From the NCBI RefSeq assembly GCF_000971295.1, contig NZ_LANJ01000016.1, forward strand, positions 310,001 to 374,000: 64,000 nucleotides of DNA, written 5' to 3'. The position numbers and the translations under genes were made by a program. This document shows, one piece after another, positions 50,157 to 58,637 of the stretch. Below the pieces are notes generated by a model. That model had not been told where the DNA came from. It made no database searches and saw nothing but the letters and a program-made list of their open reading frames with translations. This stretch comes from Devosia epidermidihirudinis. Its GTDB lineage: Bacteria; Pseudomonadota; Alphaproteobacteria; Rhizobiales; Devosiaceae. Positions within the stretch are counted from its first letter, which is position 1; the number at the start of each line of letters is the position of its first letter.

Positions 50157-51167
50157 ATGACTCTCATCAATCGCAGGCTTGCAATTGCACTGCTCGCCAC
50201 CGCTGCCAGTATCGGGGCTATCGCTCCGTCCTTCGCGCAGAACCAGGCCGTAACCGTCGCTCTGGACTGGACCCCGAATACCAACCACGTCGGCCTCTAT
50301 GTTGCCCGCGATCAGGGGTTCTACAAGGACGCTGGGCTGGATGTTGAAATCCTGCCCTATAGCGATACTGCCGCTGGCACGCTGGTCAGCAATGGCCTGG
50401 CTGCTTTCGGCGTAGCTGGCGTCGGCTTCTATTCGCAGCACGCTGCGGGCGCCGATCTCAAAGCGGTGTATGCGGTGGTTCAGCACGAAACGGGCCGTCT
50501 GGTCTATAACGCCAATCGCACCGACATTACCTCGCCCAAGGACCTCGACGGCAAGACCTATGGCGGCTTTGGCAGCGCTTGGGAAAGCGCGCTGATCAGC
50601 TCGATCATCAAGGCCGATGGCGGGCAGGGCAATATCGAGACGGTGACCCTGGGTACATCGGCCTATGAAGCGCTGGCCAATGGCTCGGTCGATTTCACCC
50701 TTGAGATCGTCACCTGGGAAGGTGTCAAGGCACGCCTCGTTGGCGAAAAGCAGGGTGCTTTCAAATATAGCGACTATGGCGTTCCCGAGCAGCACACGAC
50801 ACTACTTGTTTCGAGCGACGAGTATTTGGCCAACAACGCGGATACAGCCAAGGCATTTCTGGCGGCGACGCAGAAGGGCTATGCATGGGCTGCCGACCAT
50901 CCCGAAGAAGCTGCTGACCTGTTGATAGCGGCTAATCCCGACGCCTTGACCGACCGCGAACTGGTGCAAGCTTCGCTCAAGGAGCTGGTGGACGGCCACT
51001 ATCTGCGCAGTGAAGACGGGGTTATCGGTCGGATCGATCCAGCTAAAAATGAAGGCATCGGCAAGTATCTTTTCGAGAACGGCATTCTCAAGGATGGCAA
51101 CGGCGCGGCGCTGACCGCAGTGCCTGACTTCTCCACCTATGCCTCGAACGACTATCTGCCGAACTGA
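50157..51167 (+). CDS. ABC transporter binding protein, NMT1/THI5-like (ThiY-type)
   Basis: A 336-residue periplasmic binding protein with a Sec signal (RRLAIALLATAASIGAIAPSFAQ, cleaved about residue 27). The NMT1/THI5-like core starts TVALDWTPNTNHVGLYVARDQGFYKDAGLDVEI. Further family marks are VSNGLAAFGVAG, LDGKTYGGFGSAWE and SVDFTLEIVTWEG. Close relatives bind formylaminopyrimidine from degraded thiamine (ThiY) or riboflavin (RibY). No cysteine-rich THI5 catalytic motif is present, so it is a receptor, not a synthase. It follows the permease/ATPase pair, and its TGA overlaps the ATG of the second monooxygenase (TGATG). Together with the YkoF-like gene it points to a pyrimidine- or flavin-like ligand. 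Confidence 0.85.
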   Translation: MTLINRRLAIALLATAASIGAIAPSFAQNQAVTVALDWTPNTNHVGLYVARDQGFYKDAGLDVEILPYSDTAAGTLVSNGLAAFGVAGVGFYSQHAAGADLKAVYAVVQHETGRLVYNANRTDITSPKDLDGKTYGGFGSAWESALISSIIKADGGQGNIETVTLGTSAYEALANGSVDFTLEIVTWEGVKARLVGEKQGAFKYSDYGVPEQHTTLLVSSDEYLANNADTAKAFLAATQKGYAWAADHPEEAADLLIAANPDALTDRELVQASLKELVDGHYLRSEDGVIGRIDPAKNEGIGKYLFENGILKDGNGAALTAVPDFSTYASNDYLPN

Positions 51168-52477
51168 TGACTCCTCAAGCCCGCCGCCACCTTGTCCTCA
51201 ATGCCGTGGTCTTCGGCCTCGGTAACCATGAAGCTGCATGGCGAATGCCGGAAAGCGATCCGTTTGCCTCGACCAATCTCAATCATTGGGTGGACCTGGC
51301 ACAGATCGCCGAGGCGGCGGGTTTCGATACCCTGTTTCTCGGCGACGTGCTGTCGTTGCTGCCCGGCGCCGAGAAACACCTCTCCGATACCATGGACCCC
51401 CTGATTATCCTGTCGGCGTTGGCTGCGGTGACCAGTCGGATCGGGTTAATCGGAACGCTATCGACGTCATTTGAGCCGCCTTTCCACATTGCGCGTCGCT
51501 TTGCCTCGCTGGACCACATTTCGGGCGGCCGGGCCGGGTGGAACATCGTCACCTCGTCTAACGTGCTGGAAGCTCGAAATTTCGGCCTCGCTGCTTTGCA
51601 AGACCACAAAGACCGTTACGCCATGGCAGAAGACGTCGTGCAGGCGACGTTGGCTCTATGGCGCAGCTGGGAGAGTGGCGCCCGGTTGGGCGACAAAGCG
51701 CGTGGGCAGTATTTCGATCCGGCAAAGGTGCACGCGGTTGACTATGCCGGGGCGTTCGTATCCACGGCAGGGCCGCTCAATGTCCCACGCTCGCCACAGG
51801 GACGTCCCTTGCTTGTTCAGGCGGGGTCTTCGGAGGATGGCCGGAATCTCGCATCCCGCTATGCTGACGTAGTGTTCACCGCGCAGCCCGGTGTGGAGGA
51901 CGCCCGTGCATTTTACTCGGATATCAAGCGCCGGGCACTGGAGCATGGGCGGCGCGCTGACGATGTTCTGATCCTGCCCGGCATCATGCCGGTGGTTGCA
52001 GAGACGCGCGAGGCTGCGCAAGCTCGGCTCGACGAAATCAACGGGCAGGTTGTCCATCAACACGCCCTGGCGCTGCTGTCGGAGTATCTGCAAACGGACG
52101 TCAGCCAGTTTGATCTGGATGCGCCGCTGCCTGCTGACGTGGGTGACGCAGGCCGGACACAGGCGAACAAGAGTCGGTTCACGTTGATTGTTCAGCTTGC
52201 CCGACGCGAAAATCTCACCCTAAGGCAACTGCTGCAGCGCGTTGGTGGTGGACGCGGACATTTCCTTCTGGCGGGCACAGCAGAGGACATCGCCGACACG
52301 ATGGAGGAATGGTTCCGCTCCGGCGCGGCCGATGGGTTCAGCGTCATGTGCCCGGTGTTGCCGGCAGATCTCCGTTCATTCGCTAACTTGGTTGTCCCTG
52401 TCTTGCGCGCGCGAGGCCTTATCCCGAGCGAGCCAACATCCGGGAACCTAGCGGATCGTTTGAATGCTCATAACTGA
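51167..52477 (+). CDS. NtaA/SnaA/DszA-family FMNH2-dependent monooxygenase (copy 2)
   Basis: The last gene of the plus-strand operon, 436 residues. Family marks: HLVLNAVVFGLGNHEAAWRMP, FDTLFLGDVLSLLPGAE, SLDHISGGRAGWNIVTSSN, PLLVQAGSSEDGRNLASRYAD and GTAEDIADTMEEWF with DGFSVMCPV. It is more like copy 3 (minus-strand operon) than copy 1 in its C-terminal part (GTxExxADxMEEWFRxGAADGF). The start overlaps the binding-protein stop by 1 nt. It probably oxidises the imported compound or a product of copy 1, using FMNH2. It converges on the SfnB-type gene, with a GC-rich hairpin in between. Confidence 0.87.
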   Translation: MTPQARRHLVLNAVVFGLGNHEAAWRMPESDPFASTNLNHWVDLAQIAEAAGFDTLFLGDVLSLLPGAEKHLSDTMDPLIILSALAAVTSRIGLIGTLSTSFEPPFHIARRFASLDHISGGRAGWNIVTSSNVLEARNFGLAALQDHKDRYAMAEDVVQATLALWRSWESGARLGDKARGQYFDPAKVHAVDYAGAFVSTAGPLNVPRSPQGRPLLVQAGSSEDGRNLASRYADVVFTAQPGVEDARAFYSDIKRRALEHGRRADDVLILPGIMPVVAETREAAQARLDEINGQVVHQHALALLSEYLQTDVSQFDLDAPLPADVGDAGRTQANKSRFTLIVQLARRENLTLRQLLQRVGGGRGHFLLAGTAEDIADTMEEWFRSGAADGFSVMCPVLPADLRSFANLVVPVLRARGLIPSEPTSGNLADRLNAHN

Positions 52478-52671
52478 GGGGGTAGCAGGTGTGATGGCTT
52501 GGCGCGCTGGCTCGACTGATGGCGAAGCCTTAATGCGTCAGTGACGTGCCCGTAATGTCTTCCGCCATGTCGGAGACCAAGAGGTCGAGTGTGGCTAAGA
52601 ACGCGATGGGCAGGGGCTGATCGCCAAAGTGGCACGGATGCTCCCCCAATCCCATGTCCTTCGCATCCAAC

Positions 52672-52694
52672 CAGGCCCCGCTGGGCGGGGCCTG
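52672..52694. terminator. hairpin between the two convergent operons
   Basis: CAGGCCCCGC, TGG, GCGGGGCCTG is a perfect 10-bp stem 11 bp from the SfnB-type stop. No T-run on either side. The rest of 52478-52704 holds no gene. Confidence 0.7.
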
Positions 52695-52704
52695 AGTGGT
52701 ATCG

Positions 52705-53937
52705 TCAGGCCGAGGCTATTCCCACGCCTCCATGGGCGACGGGTTCGGTGCCATTGACGGCCCAGTCGCCCACTATGCGGGCGTGGTAGATGCGCGGATT
52801 GTGCGAACAGAGGGTGCGGGCATTCCGCCAATGGCGGTCGAGCCCGTGCTCGCGCAGTAGTGCTGATGCGCCCAGTGCGTCAAACAACGTCGTCGTCGCT
52901 TTCAGGATGAGGTCGGTCACCACGGTGACTGCCTGGTTAACCTCGAACTCTGCCTCGCGTCGCAGCTGCGCCAGATCGCTGGCGTCGGTATCACGCAGAA
53001 TGCCCTGATGCGCTCGCTCGAGCGCGGCGGCCGCGGTGAGGGTGATGCTGGCCGCGGCGTAGGCTGCGGCCCGCACTTCGCCAATGACGGCGAGCAACTG
53101 GGCATCCTGTGAGGCTACAGACGCATTGCCCCGGCCGTAGACCCGTTTGCGGTTGCGCAGCAACGTAGCCACTTCGTTGGCGGCGGAGCGACCGATACCC
53201 GCCAGCGTCGCCAGATGCACCGTCTGGAAAAAGCCATTGCTGTAGAGAAAGCGAGTGGACGTGGGTTGGAACTGCTCGTCACTTGCCAGAACCTCGGTGA
53301 GGATGATTGTGCCACTGGCGCTCAATTGCTGTCCGAAACCATCCCAGTCATCGATGATCTGTACCCCCTCAGCATCGGTTGGTACGACAAGGCGGGCCTG
53401 CGAACCGTCGGGCAAGCTGACGCCCAGATTGAGCCATTCAGCATAGAGTGACCCGGTGGTGTAGAACTTGCGCCCGTTGATCCGCCAATGTTCGCCATCA
53501 CGGGTTGCGGTGGTCCCGAACCGGCCCAGTGCTGCACCACCCGTTTCCGATAGGGCGCTGCCGAAGGTCTGGCCGTCGCGGATACGAGAAAACCAGATGT
53601 CCCGCCAGGCTTGATCGCGCGAAATCAGCAGGTCTTCGACGACGCCGAAATGGCTGCGAAAGGCATTTGTCAGATTTGGGTCAGCGGCCGAAAGTTCGAT
53701 CAGCAGGGCGAAAAGTTCGGGCAATGTCGCGCCCGATCCACTAAGCTCGCGGGGCAGACGAAGGGCTGGTAGCCCCAATGCCTTGAGTGCGGCGATTTCA
53801 TCGCGGGGTAGGACGTGTTCGCGCTCGCGGTTAACGGCGCCGGCGGCGATATTCTGCAGCACCGGGCGATAGGGAGCGATGAGCTCGTCGTACCGTGCGC
53901 TTGGGCCTGCGCCCCAGAGGTTGAGGCGATCAGTCAT
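52705..53937 (-). CDS. SfnB/DszC-type acyl-CoA dehydrogenase-fold flavin oxidoreductase
   Basis: A 410-residue protein of the acyl-CoA dehydrogenase fold in the sulfur-acquisition SfnB/DszC branch, flavin-dependent monooxygenases acting on sulfur heterocycles and sulfones rather than acyl-CoA. Visible marks: LGLPALRLPRELSGSGATLPELFALLIELSAAD, the FMN-contact segment TFGSALSETGGAALG, INGRKFYTTGSLYAEWL and the C-terminal HWRNARTLCSHNPRIYHARIVGDW, where the catalytic-site H is typical for DszC. The usual acyl-CoA dehydrogenase glutamate is not apparent. ATG 53937 overlaps the end of the copy 3 monooxygenase gene by 8 nt. Last gene of the minus-strand operon; a two-step oxidation with copy 3 is likely, as in DszC/DszA. 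Confidence 0.85.
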   Translation of the reverse strand: MTDRLNLWGAGPSARYDELIAPYRPVLQNIAAGAVNREREHVLPRDEIAALKALGLPALRLPRELSGSGATLPELFALLIELSAADPNLTNAFRSHFGVVEDLLISRDQAWRDIWFSRIRDGQTFGSALSETGGAALGRFGTTATRDGEHWRINGRKFYTTGSLYAEWLNLGVSLPDGSQARLVVPTDAEGVQIIDDWDGFGQQLSASGTIILTEVLASDEQFQPTSTRFLYSNGFFQTVHLATLAGIGRSAANEVATLLRNRKRVYGRGNASVASQDAQLLAVIGEVRAAAYAAASITLTAAAALERAHQGILRDTDASDLAQLRREAEFEVNQAVTVVTDLILKATTTLFDALGASALLREHGLDRHWRNARTLCSHNPRIYHARIVGDWAVNGTEPVAHGGVGIASA

Positions 53938-55258
53938 ACGAGGGCTCCTCTGGGTGATGCCATTTTGGTCGGGTAAGCCCCAGCCGGTCGCGCAAGGTGT
54001 CGCCCGCATATTCCGTACGGAACAGGCCACGGCGCTGCAGCTCGGGCACGACGTGATCAACGATGGCTTCCACGCCGGACGGGATGACGTCGGCCATCAG
54101 GTTGAATCCATCAGCGGCTCCGGCGCGGAACCACTCCTCAATTGAATCTGCCACCTGTTCAGGCGTACCGACAAGAAGTCTGTGGCCGGTGCCTCCTGCC
54201 AGGCGACGCGCCAGTTGGCGCACCGTGAGCTTGTCGCGTTGCGCCAGTTTGGTAATGGAGTCGAACATGGAATGGCTCGCCCCAGCAGGCCGAACCAGAT
54301 CTTCTGGCAGGTAGCCATCCACCTCAAGCGCCTCGATGGGGAGGCCGAGCCCTTCCGCCAACCGTCCGAGGCTGTAGTCGAGCGGCAGGAGTTCCAGCAA
54401 TTCCTCATGCCGGGCTTTCGCTTCGGCTTCGGTGCCGCCGATGACCGTTGCCAGCCCGGGCAAGAAAACCAACTCGGATGGATCGCGGCCAAAGGTGGCT
54501 GCTCGTGCGCGAATATCCTGCACGAAAGCGACGCCATCCTCGATGGTTTGGGCGACCGAGAACACCACCTCGGCGTGCTGCGCTGCCAGATGACGCCCTT
54601 CATCCGAACCGCCAGCCTGGACGATCACCGGATGGCCCTGCGGACCGCGCGGAAACGTCAGAGGTCCCTTGACCGAGAAGTGCTGGCCGTGATGGTTGAT
54701 CGCGTGGACTGCAGCGGTATTGACGAAATGCGCACTGGCCTTGTCGCCGACAAAGGCTTCTTCCTCCCAGCTGTTCCAGAGTTTTTTGAGGACAGTAGCG
54801 AACTCGCCGGCCCGCGTGTAACGCGCCCCATGCTCGGGGTGCACATCCTGGCTGAAATTAGCAGCCGTGTCCCGGTCCGCAGTGGTCACCAGGTTTACCC
54901 CGATACGCCCATTGGACACGTGATCCAGCGTGCCGAACCTTCGGGCAATATTGTAGGGGTCGTTGTAGGTCGTGGAGACCGTAGCGATTAGACCGATGTG
55001 GCTGGTTTGAGCGGCAATTGCGGCAAGGATGATTGTGGGTTCCAGCGCCTGGTAGGGACGGCGGGCAGGATTGTCCTTGAGTACCGGCGTATCAGCCAGA
55101 AAGATCGCGTCCAGCAGCCCGCGCTCGGCGATCTGCGCGGTGCGGACGTAGTGATTGACGTCATAGATTGCGCGCGGGTCGCTGGATGGATGGCGCCAGG
55201 CCGATCCCAAAAAGCCCGAGTTCAGGATGTTGACGTTCAAATGCAGTTTGCGGGTCAT
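53930..55258 (-). CDS. NtaA/SnaA/DszA-family FMNH2-dependent monooxygenase (copy 3)
   Basis: A 442-residue LLM monooxygenase. Family marks: KLHLNVNILNSGFLGSAWRHP, LLDAIFLADTPVLKDNPA, TLDHVSNGRIGVNLVTTADR, HPVIVQAGGSDEGRHLAAQHAEVVF and GTPEQVADSIEEWFRAGAADGFN. ATG at 55258 is chosen over a frame reaching 55597, which runs into the binding-protein gene. It lies downstream of the peptide-type transporter and overlaps the SfnB-type gene by 8 nt, an order common in gene sets for scavenging sulfur from sulfonates, sulfones or thioethers. Needs a flavin reductase encoded elsewhere. Substrate unknown. Confidence 0.87.
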   Translation of the reverse strand: MTRKLHLNVNILNSGFLGSAWRHPSSDPRAIYDVNHYVRTAQIAERGLLDAIFLADTPVLKDNPARRPYQALEPTIILAAIAAQTSHIGLIATVSTTYNDPYNIARRFGTLDHVSNGRIGVNLVTTADRDTAANFSQDVHPEHGARYTRAGEFATVLKKLWNSWEEEAFVGDKASAHFVNTAAVHAINHHGQHFSVKGPLTFPRGPQGHPVIVQAGGSDEGRHLAAQHAEVVFSVAQTIEDGVAFVQDIRARAATFGRDPSELVFLPGLATVIGGTEAEAKARHEELLELLPLDYSLGRLAEGLGLPIEALEVDGYLPEDLVRPAGASHSMFDSITKLAQRDKLTVRQLARRLAGGTGHRLLVGTPEQVADSIEEWFRAGAADGFNLMADVIPSGVEAIVDHVVPELQRRGLFRTEYAGDTLRDRLGLTRPKWHHPEEPSYD

Positions 55259-55277
55259 AAGTCGGTCCAATGGCAGA

Positions 55278-55308
55278 CGTCCCCCGCCCGGCTGGCAGAC
55301 AGGGGACG
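55278..55308 (-). terminator. hairpin between binding-protein gene and monooxygenase copy 3
   Basis: CGTCCCC (55278-55284) pairs with GGGGACG (55302-55308), a perfect 7-bp stem with a 17-nt loop, 9 nt past the binding-protein stop. Probable differential-expression or mRNA-protecting structure. Confidence 0.6.
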
Positions 55309-55317
55309 AGATGGGCG

Positions 55318-56913
55318 TTAGTCGGCAAGCCAGATGTCGGCGAAGTTGCCGTTGATGCCGGTCGCCCCGACTGTGTGGTTCTGAACCCGGGTATTGTAGA
55401 GCGTGTAACGGAACTGGCTGACCGTATGGATGTCGGGCAGATCGTTCACAACCTGACGCTGGAAGTCCGCGAACTGCTGGAAGCGTGTCTTTGGGTCGAT
55501 CTCGACGGCAGCGGCCAGCAGCAAGCGATCCACTTCGGGGTTGTTGTATGCTGTGGCGTTGGAGAACGGCACGCCACGGCGCAGGTTTTCCGACCAATAG
55601 ATGCGTTGCGTGCCAATCGTGGGGTCAAAGCTGTTGGTGATACCGTTCACGATGATGTCGAAATCGCGCTCGGTGAACACCCGGTTGACATAGGCGGCGA
55701 AGTCTTGCGTCCGCAGTGTGGCTTCGATCCCGACCTCAGCCAGCCGCGCACGCAAATACTCTGCTGTTGGACGATCTGTATCGGCGAGTGGGCGCGGGTC
55801 GATGCGGATCTGGAAACGCACGCCATTGGCATCGCGCGGATAGCCCGCCTCATCCAACAGACGATTGGCCAGATCCACGTCTACCTCATAGTGCGGCAGG
55901 CCCGGCGTGTAGTAGGGCACTTCGGGGGCGAACGGTCCATCGATCACCGCGCCATAACCGTAATAAATGGTGTCGCGGATATAGTCCTTATCGATGAGAT
56001 GAGCGATCGCCAGTCGAACGTTACGATTGGCCAGGATCTCGTTTTCAAGGTTGAACTCGATGCGGTTGACACCCGCGTCATAGACCTGGCCCCGCGTCTC
56101 GAGCGCGAGGTGCGGGTTTTCATCAATCAGGCGACCCAGATCGGACAGCGGAACGGATGCCCCCCCGCCAATATGGACTTCGCCCGTTTCGAAAGCTGCC
56201 GTCCGCGCTGCGCCATCCGTGATGAACCGGATAATCACCGAATCCAGATAGGGCTTGCCGGCCTGCCAGTAGTCCTCGTTCCGCTCCAGCAGGACATGGC
56301 TGCCTCGGACATATTCGATAAAACGGAAGGGACCGGTGCCGACCGGGGCGGTCAACGCAGGATTGCCGGTCGGGTCGCCCTCGCCAAATAGGTGCGCGGG
56401 AACGATTGGAACTTCGTCAGCGGGAAGCGCACGGAGCAAGTAGGGTGCAGGCTTGGACAAGCGCAGCACCACCTCATGATCCGAAGGGGTTTCGATGCTC
56501 TCCAGATTGGCGAAGGACGCCCGCCCGCGAGAGTGATTCTGGGACACAATGCGGATTGAGGCTTCCACGTCGCGCGAGGTGAAGGGAGTGCCATCGTGGA
56601 AGGTCACGCCTTCGCGCAACTTGAAACGATAGGTCAAACCGTCTTCGCTGATGTCCCATTCTGTTGCGAGTTGCGGACGTGGGTTGAGGTCGTGGTCATA
56701 GTCTAGAAGGCCTTCGACGACTTTGGCGCTAATGCCACGTTCAACGCCGGGCGAAACCAGCGAGATCAACGAGGGCGGGGCTTGGTTGAGCGCATAGACA
56801 AGTGTTCCGCCCCGACGAGGCTCGTCCTGCTGAGCCCGCACCGCTATGGGGGCAATAAACGGCAGCGCAGATGCGGACAGCATCAACTGACTAAAGTGGC
56901 GTCTGGAAATCAT
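55318..56913 (-). CDS. ABC transporter binding protein, family 5 (peptide/nickel/opine type), Tat-exported
   Basis: A 531-residue family 5 binding protein. It carries a twin-arginine signal (SRRHF at residues 3-7, then LMLSASALPFIAPIAVRA), unusual compared with the Sec signal of DppA in this window. Core marks: GGTLVYALNQAPPSLISL, LATEWDISEDGLTYRFKLREGVTFHDGTPF and GAARTAAFETGEVHIGGG. Such receptors bind peptides, opines or, in sulfur-scavenging clusters, organic sulfur compounds. Operon order is permease-permease-ATPase-binding protein-monooxygenase-SfnB, so the ligand is probably what copy 3 and SfnB oxidise. ATG 56913. Folding in the cytoplasm before export could relate to a bound ligand or simply fast folding. 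Confidence 0.85.
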   Translation of the reverse strand: MISRRHFSQLMLSASALPFIAPIAVRAQQDEPRRGGTLVYALNQAPPSLISLVSPGVERGISAKVVEGLLDYDHDLNPRPQLATEWDISEDGLTYRFKLREGVTFHDGTPFTSRDVEASIRIVSQNHSRGRASFANLESIETPSDHEVVLRLSKPAPYLLRALPADEVPIVPAHLFGEGDPTGNPALTAPVGTGPFRFIEYVRGSHVLLERNEDYWQAGKPYLDSVIIRFITDGAARTAAFETGEVHIGGGASVPLSDLGRLIDENPHLALETRGQVYDAGVNRIEFNLENEILANRNVRLAIAHLIDKDYIRDTIYYGYGAVIDGPFAPEVPYYTPGLPHYEVDVDLANRLLDEAGYPRDANGVRFQIRIDPRPLADTDRPTAEYLRARLAEVGIEATLRTQDFAAYVNRVFTERDFDIIVNGITNSFDPTIGTQRIYWSENLRRGVPFSNATAYNNPEVDRLLLAAAVEIDPKTRFQQFADFQRQVVNDLPDIHTVSQFRYTLYNTRVQNHTVGATGINGNFADIWLAD

Positions 56914-56972
56914 CAGGAAAACTCCATGGTGTAGCTGGTGGGTGCGGGCACGACGGCCCGAATTTCGTTGGG

Positions 56973-58637
56973 TTAGTGCGCTGCCTCGATCAGGCGTCGG
57001 GTCTGTGCGTGGGTTGGGGCGAGCAGCAGCGTGCGCGCATCGTTCTCTTCGACGATGCGACCGGCATGCATGACCGCGACCCGGTCTGAGAAATAGCGAA
57101 CGATCGCAAGGTCGTGGCTGATGAAGATGTAGGAGAGACCGTGGGTCGCCTTCAGATCGGCCAGCAGATTGAGAATTTGCGCCTGAACCGACACGTCCAG
57201 AGCCGAGACAGGCTCATCCAGAAGGATCAACTCCGGTTGCAGAATTAACGCCCGAGCAATGCCAATGCGTTGGCGCTGTCCGCCTGAAAACTCATGCGGC
57301 CATCGGTAGGCAGCGCTGCGCGGTAATCCCACTTGGTCGAGGACTTTGAACACCTCGCCCTGGCGCTGAATAGGGTCGCGCTCGCCGTGGAATGCAAGAA
57401 TATTGCCCAGCAGTTCGCCGATGCGATGGCGCGGATTGAGCGAGGCATAGGGGTCTTGGAACACCATCTGCACCCGGCGGCGTAGGGCACGCCTGGCAGC
57501 CGCATCTGAGTTCAGAATGTCCTGACCATTCAGCCGGATCGATCCGGCGCTTGGGCGCAGTAGGCCAACGATGGTGCGGGACAGCGTGGACTTGCCGCAG
57601 CCGGATTCTCCGACCAAACCCAGCGTTTCGCCACGGCCGAGCCTCAGAGAGAGGTCATCGACCACCCGGCGCTCACCATACTGTACGCTGATATTGGACA
57701 CACTGAGGAGCGATGTATCACACGGGCTGGGCGTCAAAGCTGGAGCTGACGCAGGCAGTGGCGGACGGGTCAGCGTGAAACTGTGATCACCCGACGGATC
57801 GACATTGGCCGCCACTTCGACGAGGCGCCCGTTGGTATAATGAAGGTCATCGTGGAGGCGCACGGATGCGTTGATCAGCCCGCGCGTATAGGCATGTTGG
57901 CTTTGCGCAAATAACTGCTGGGACGGCAGCTCTTCCATCACCTGACCATGGTGAACCACAATGACGCGATCGCTCCATTGTTCGACCAATGGCAGGTCAT
58001 GCGAAATCAGGAGGAGGGCCATGCCGAGCTCGCGTCGAAGCCGGTCGAGCAATTCCAGAATTTGTGCCTGAATGGCACTGTCGAGGGCCGTGGTGGGCTC
58101 GTCGGCGATCAGCAGATCGGGGTTCATGGCGATGGCCATGGCGATCACCACGCGTTGCCGTTGACCGCCCGAAAGCTCATGCGGGAACGCCCGGATATTC
58201 CGGGTTGGATCGGGAATAGCGACCTGGTGCAGCAACTCGAGCACACGGGCCCTTCGCGCGCAGCTTCCAAGATTGGTGTGCACGCGCAGAACCTCGGCGA
58301 TCTGGTGGCCGATTCTCTGGACGGGGTTGAGCGAGGTCATCGGCTCCTGGAACACCATGCCGATCCTTCGACCGCGCAACTGGCGCAGCGCCTTTTCGTC
58401 GAGGCCGTTGATATTCTGTCCATCGAAGACGATGCTGCCGCCAATCCGGGTGCTGTCCGGCAACAGGCGGAGCAGAGCCAGCGCGGTGGTGGATTTTCCG
58501 CAGCCCGATTCACCGACCAGAGCGACCGCTTCGCCGGGTGCGATGTCGAAGCTGACGCCGTCGACGGCTCGGCCCTGGCGACGCACGCTGGCGTAATCAA
58601 CCGTCAAGTCACGGACGCTGAGGAGGGGCGCGCTCAC
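56973..58637 (-). CDS. fused double ABC ATP-binding protein, peptide-type (DppD-DppF fusion)
   Basis: A 554-residue protein with two complete nucleotide-binding domains in one chain, like GsiA or YejF. First half: GESGCGKSTTALALLRL, LSGGQRQRVVIAMAIA, LLIADEPTTALD. Second half (from about residue 300): GESGCGKSTLSRTIVGLL, FSGGQRQRIGIARAL, LILLDEPVSALDVSVQ. Both halves have oligopeptide-type C-terminal tails. It replaces the DppD/DppF heterodimer found as separate genes at 10.8-12.5 kb. It overlaps the DppC-like permease gene by 4 nt; 59 nt separate it from the binding-protein gene. It supplies energy for the minus-strand operon importer. Confidence 0.92.
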   Translation of the reverse strand: MSAPLLSVRDLTVDYASVRRQGRAVDGVSFDIAPGEAVALVGESGCGKSTTALALLRLLPDSTRIGGSIVFDGQNINGLDEKALRQLRGRRIGMVFQEPMTSLNPVQRIGHQIAEVLRVHTNLGSCARRARVLELLHQVAIPDPTRNIRAFPHELSGGQRQRVVIAMAIAMNPDLLIADEPTTALDSAIQAQILELLDRLRRELGMALLLISHDLPLVEQWSDRVIVVHHGQVMEELPSQQLFAQSQHAYTRGLINASVRLHDDLHYTNGRLVEVAANVDPSGDHSFTLTRPPLPASAPALTPSPCDTSLLSVSNISVQYGERRVVDDLSLRLGRGETLGLVGESGCGKSTLSRTIVGLLRPSAGSIRLNGQDILNSDAAARRALRRRVQMVFQDPYASLNPRHRIGELLGNILAFHGERDPIQRQGEVFKVLDQVGLPRSAAYRWPHEFSGGQRQRIGIARALILQPELILLDEPVSALDVSVQAQILNLLADLKATHGLSYIFISHDLAIVRYFSDRVAVMHAGRIVEENDARTLLLAPTHAQTRRLIEAAH

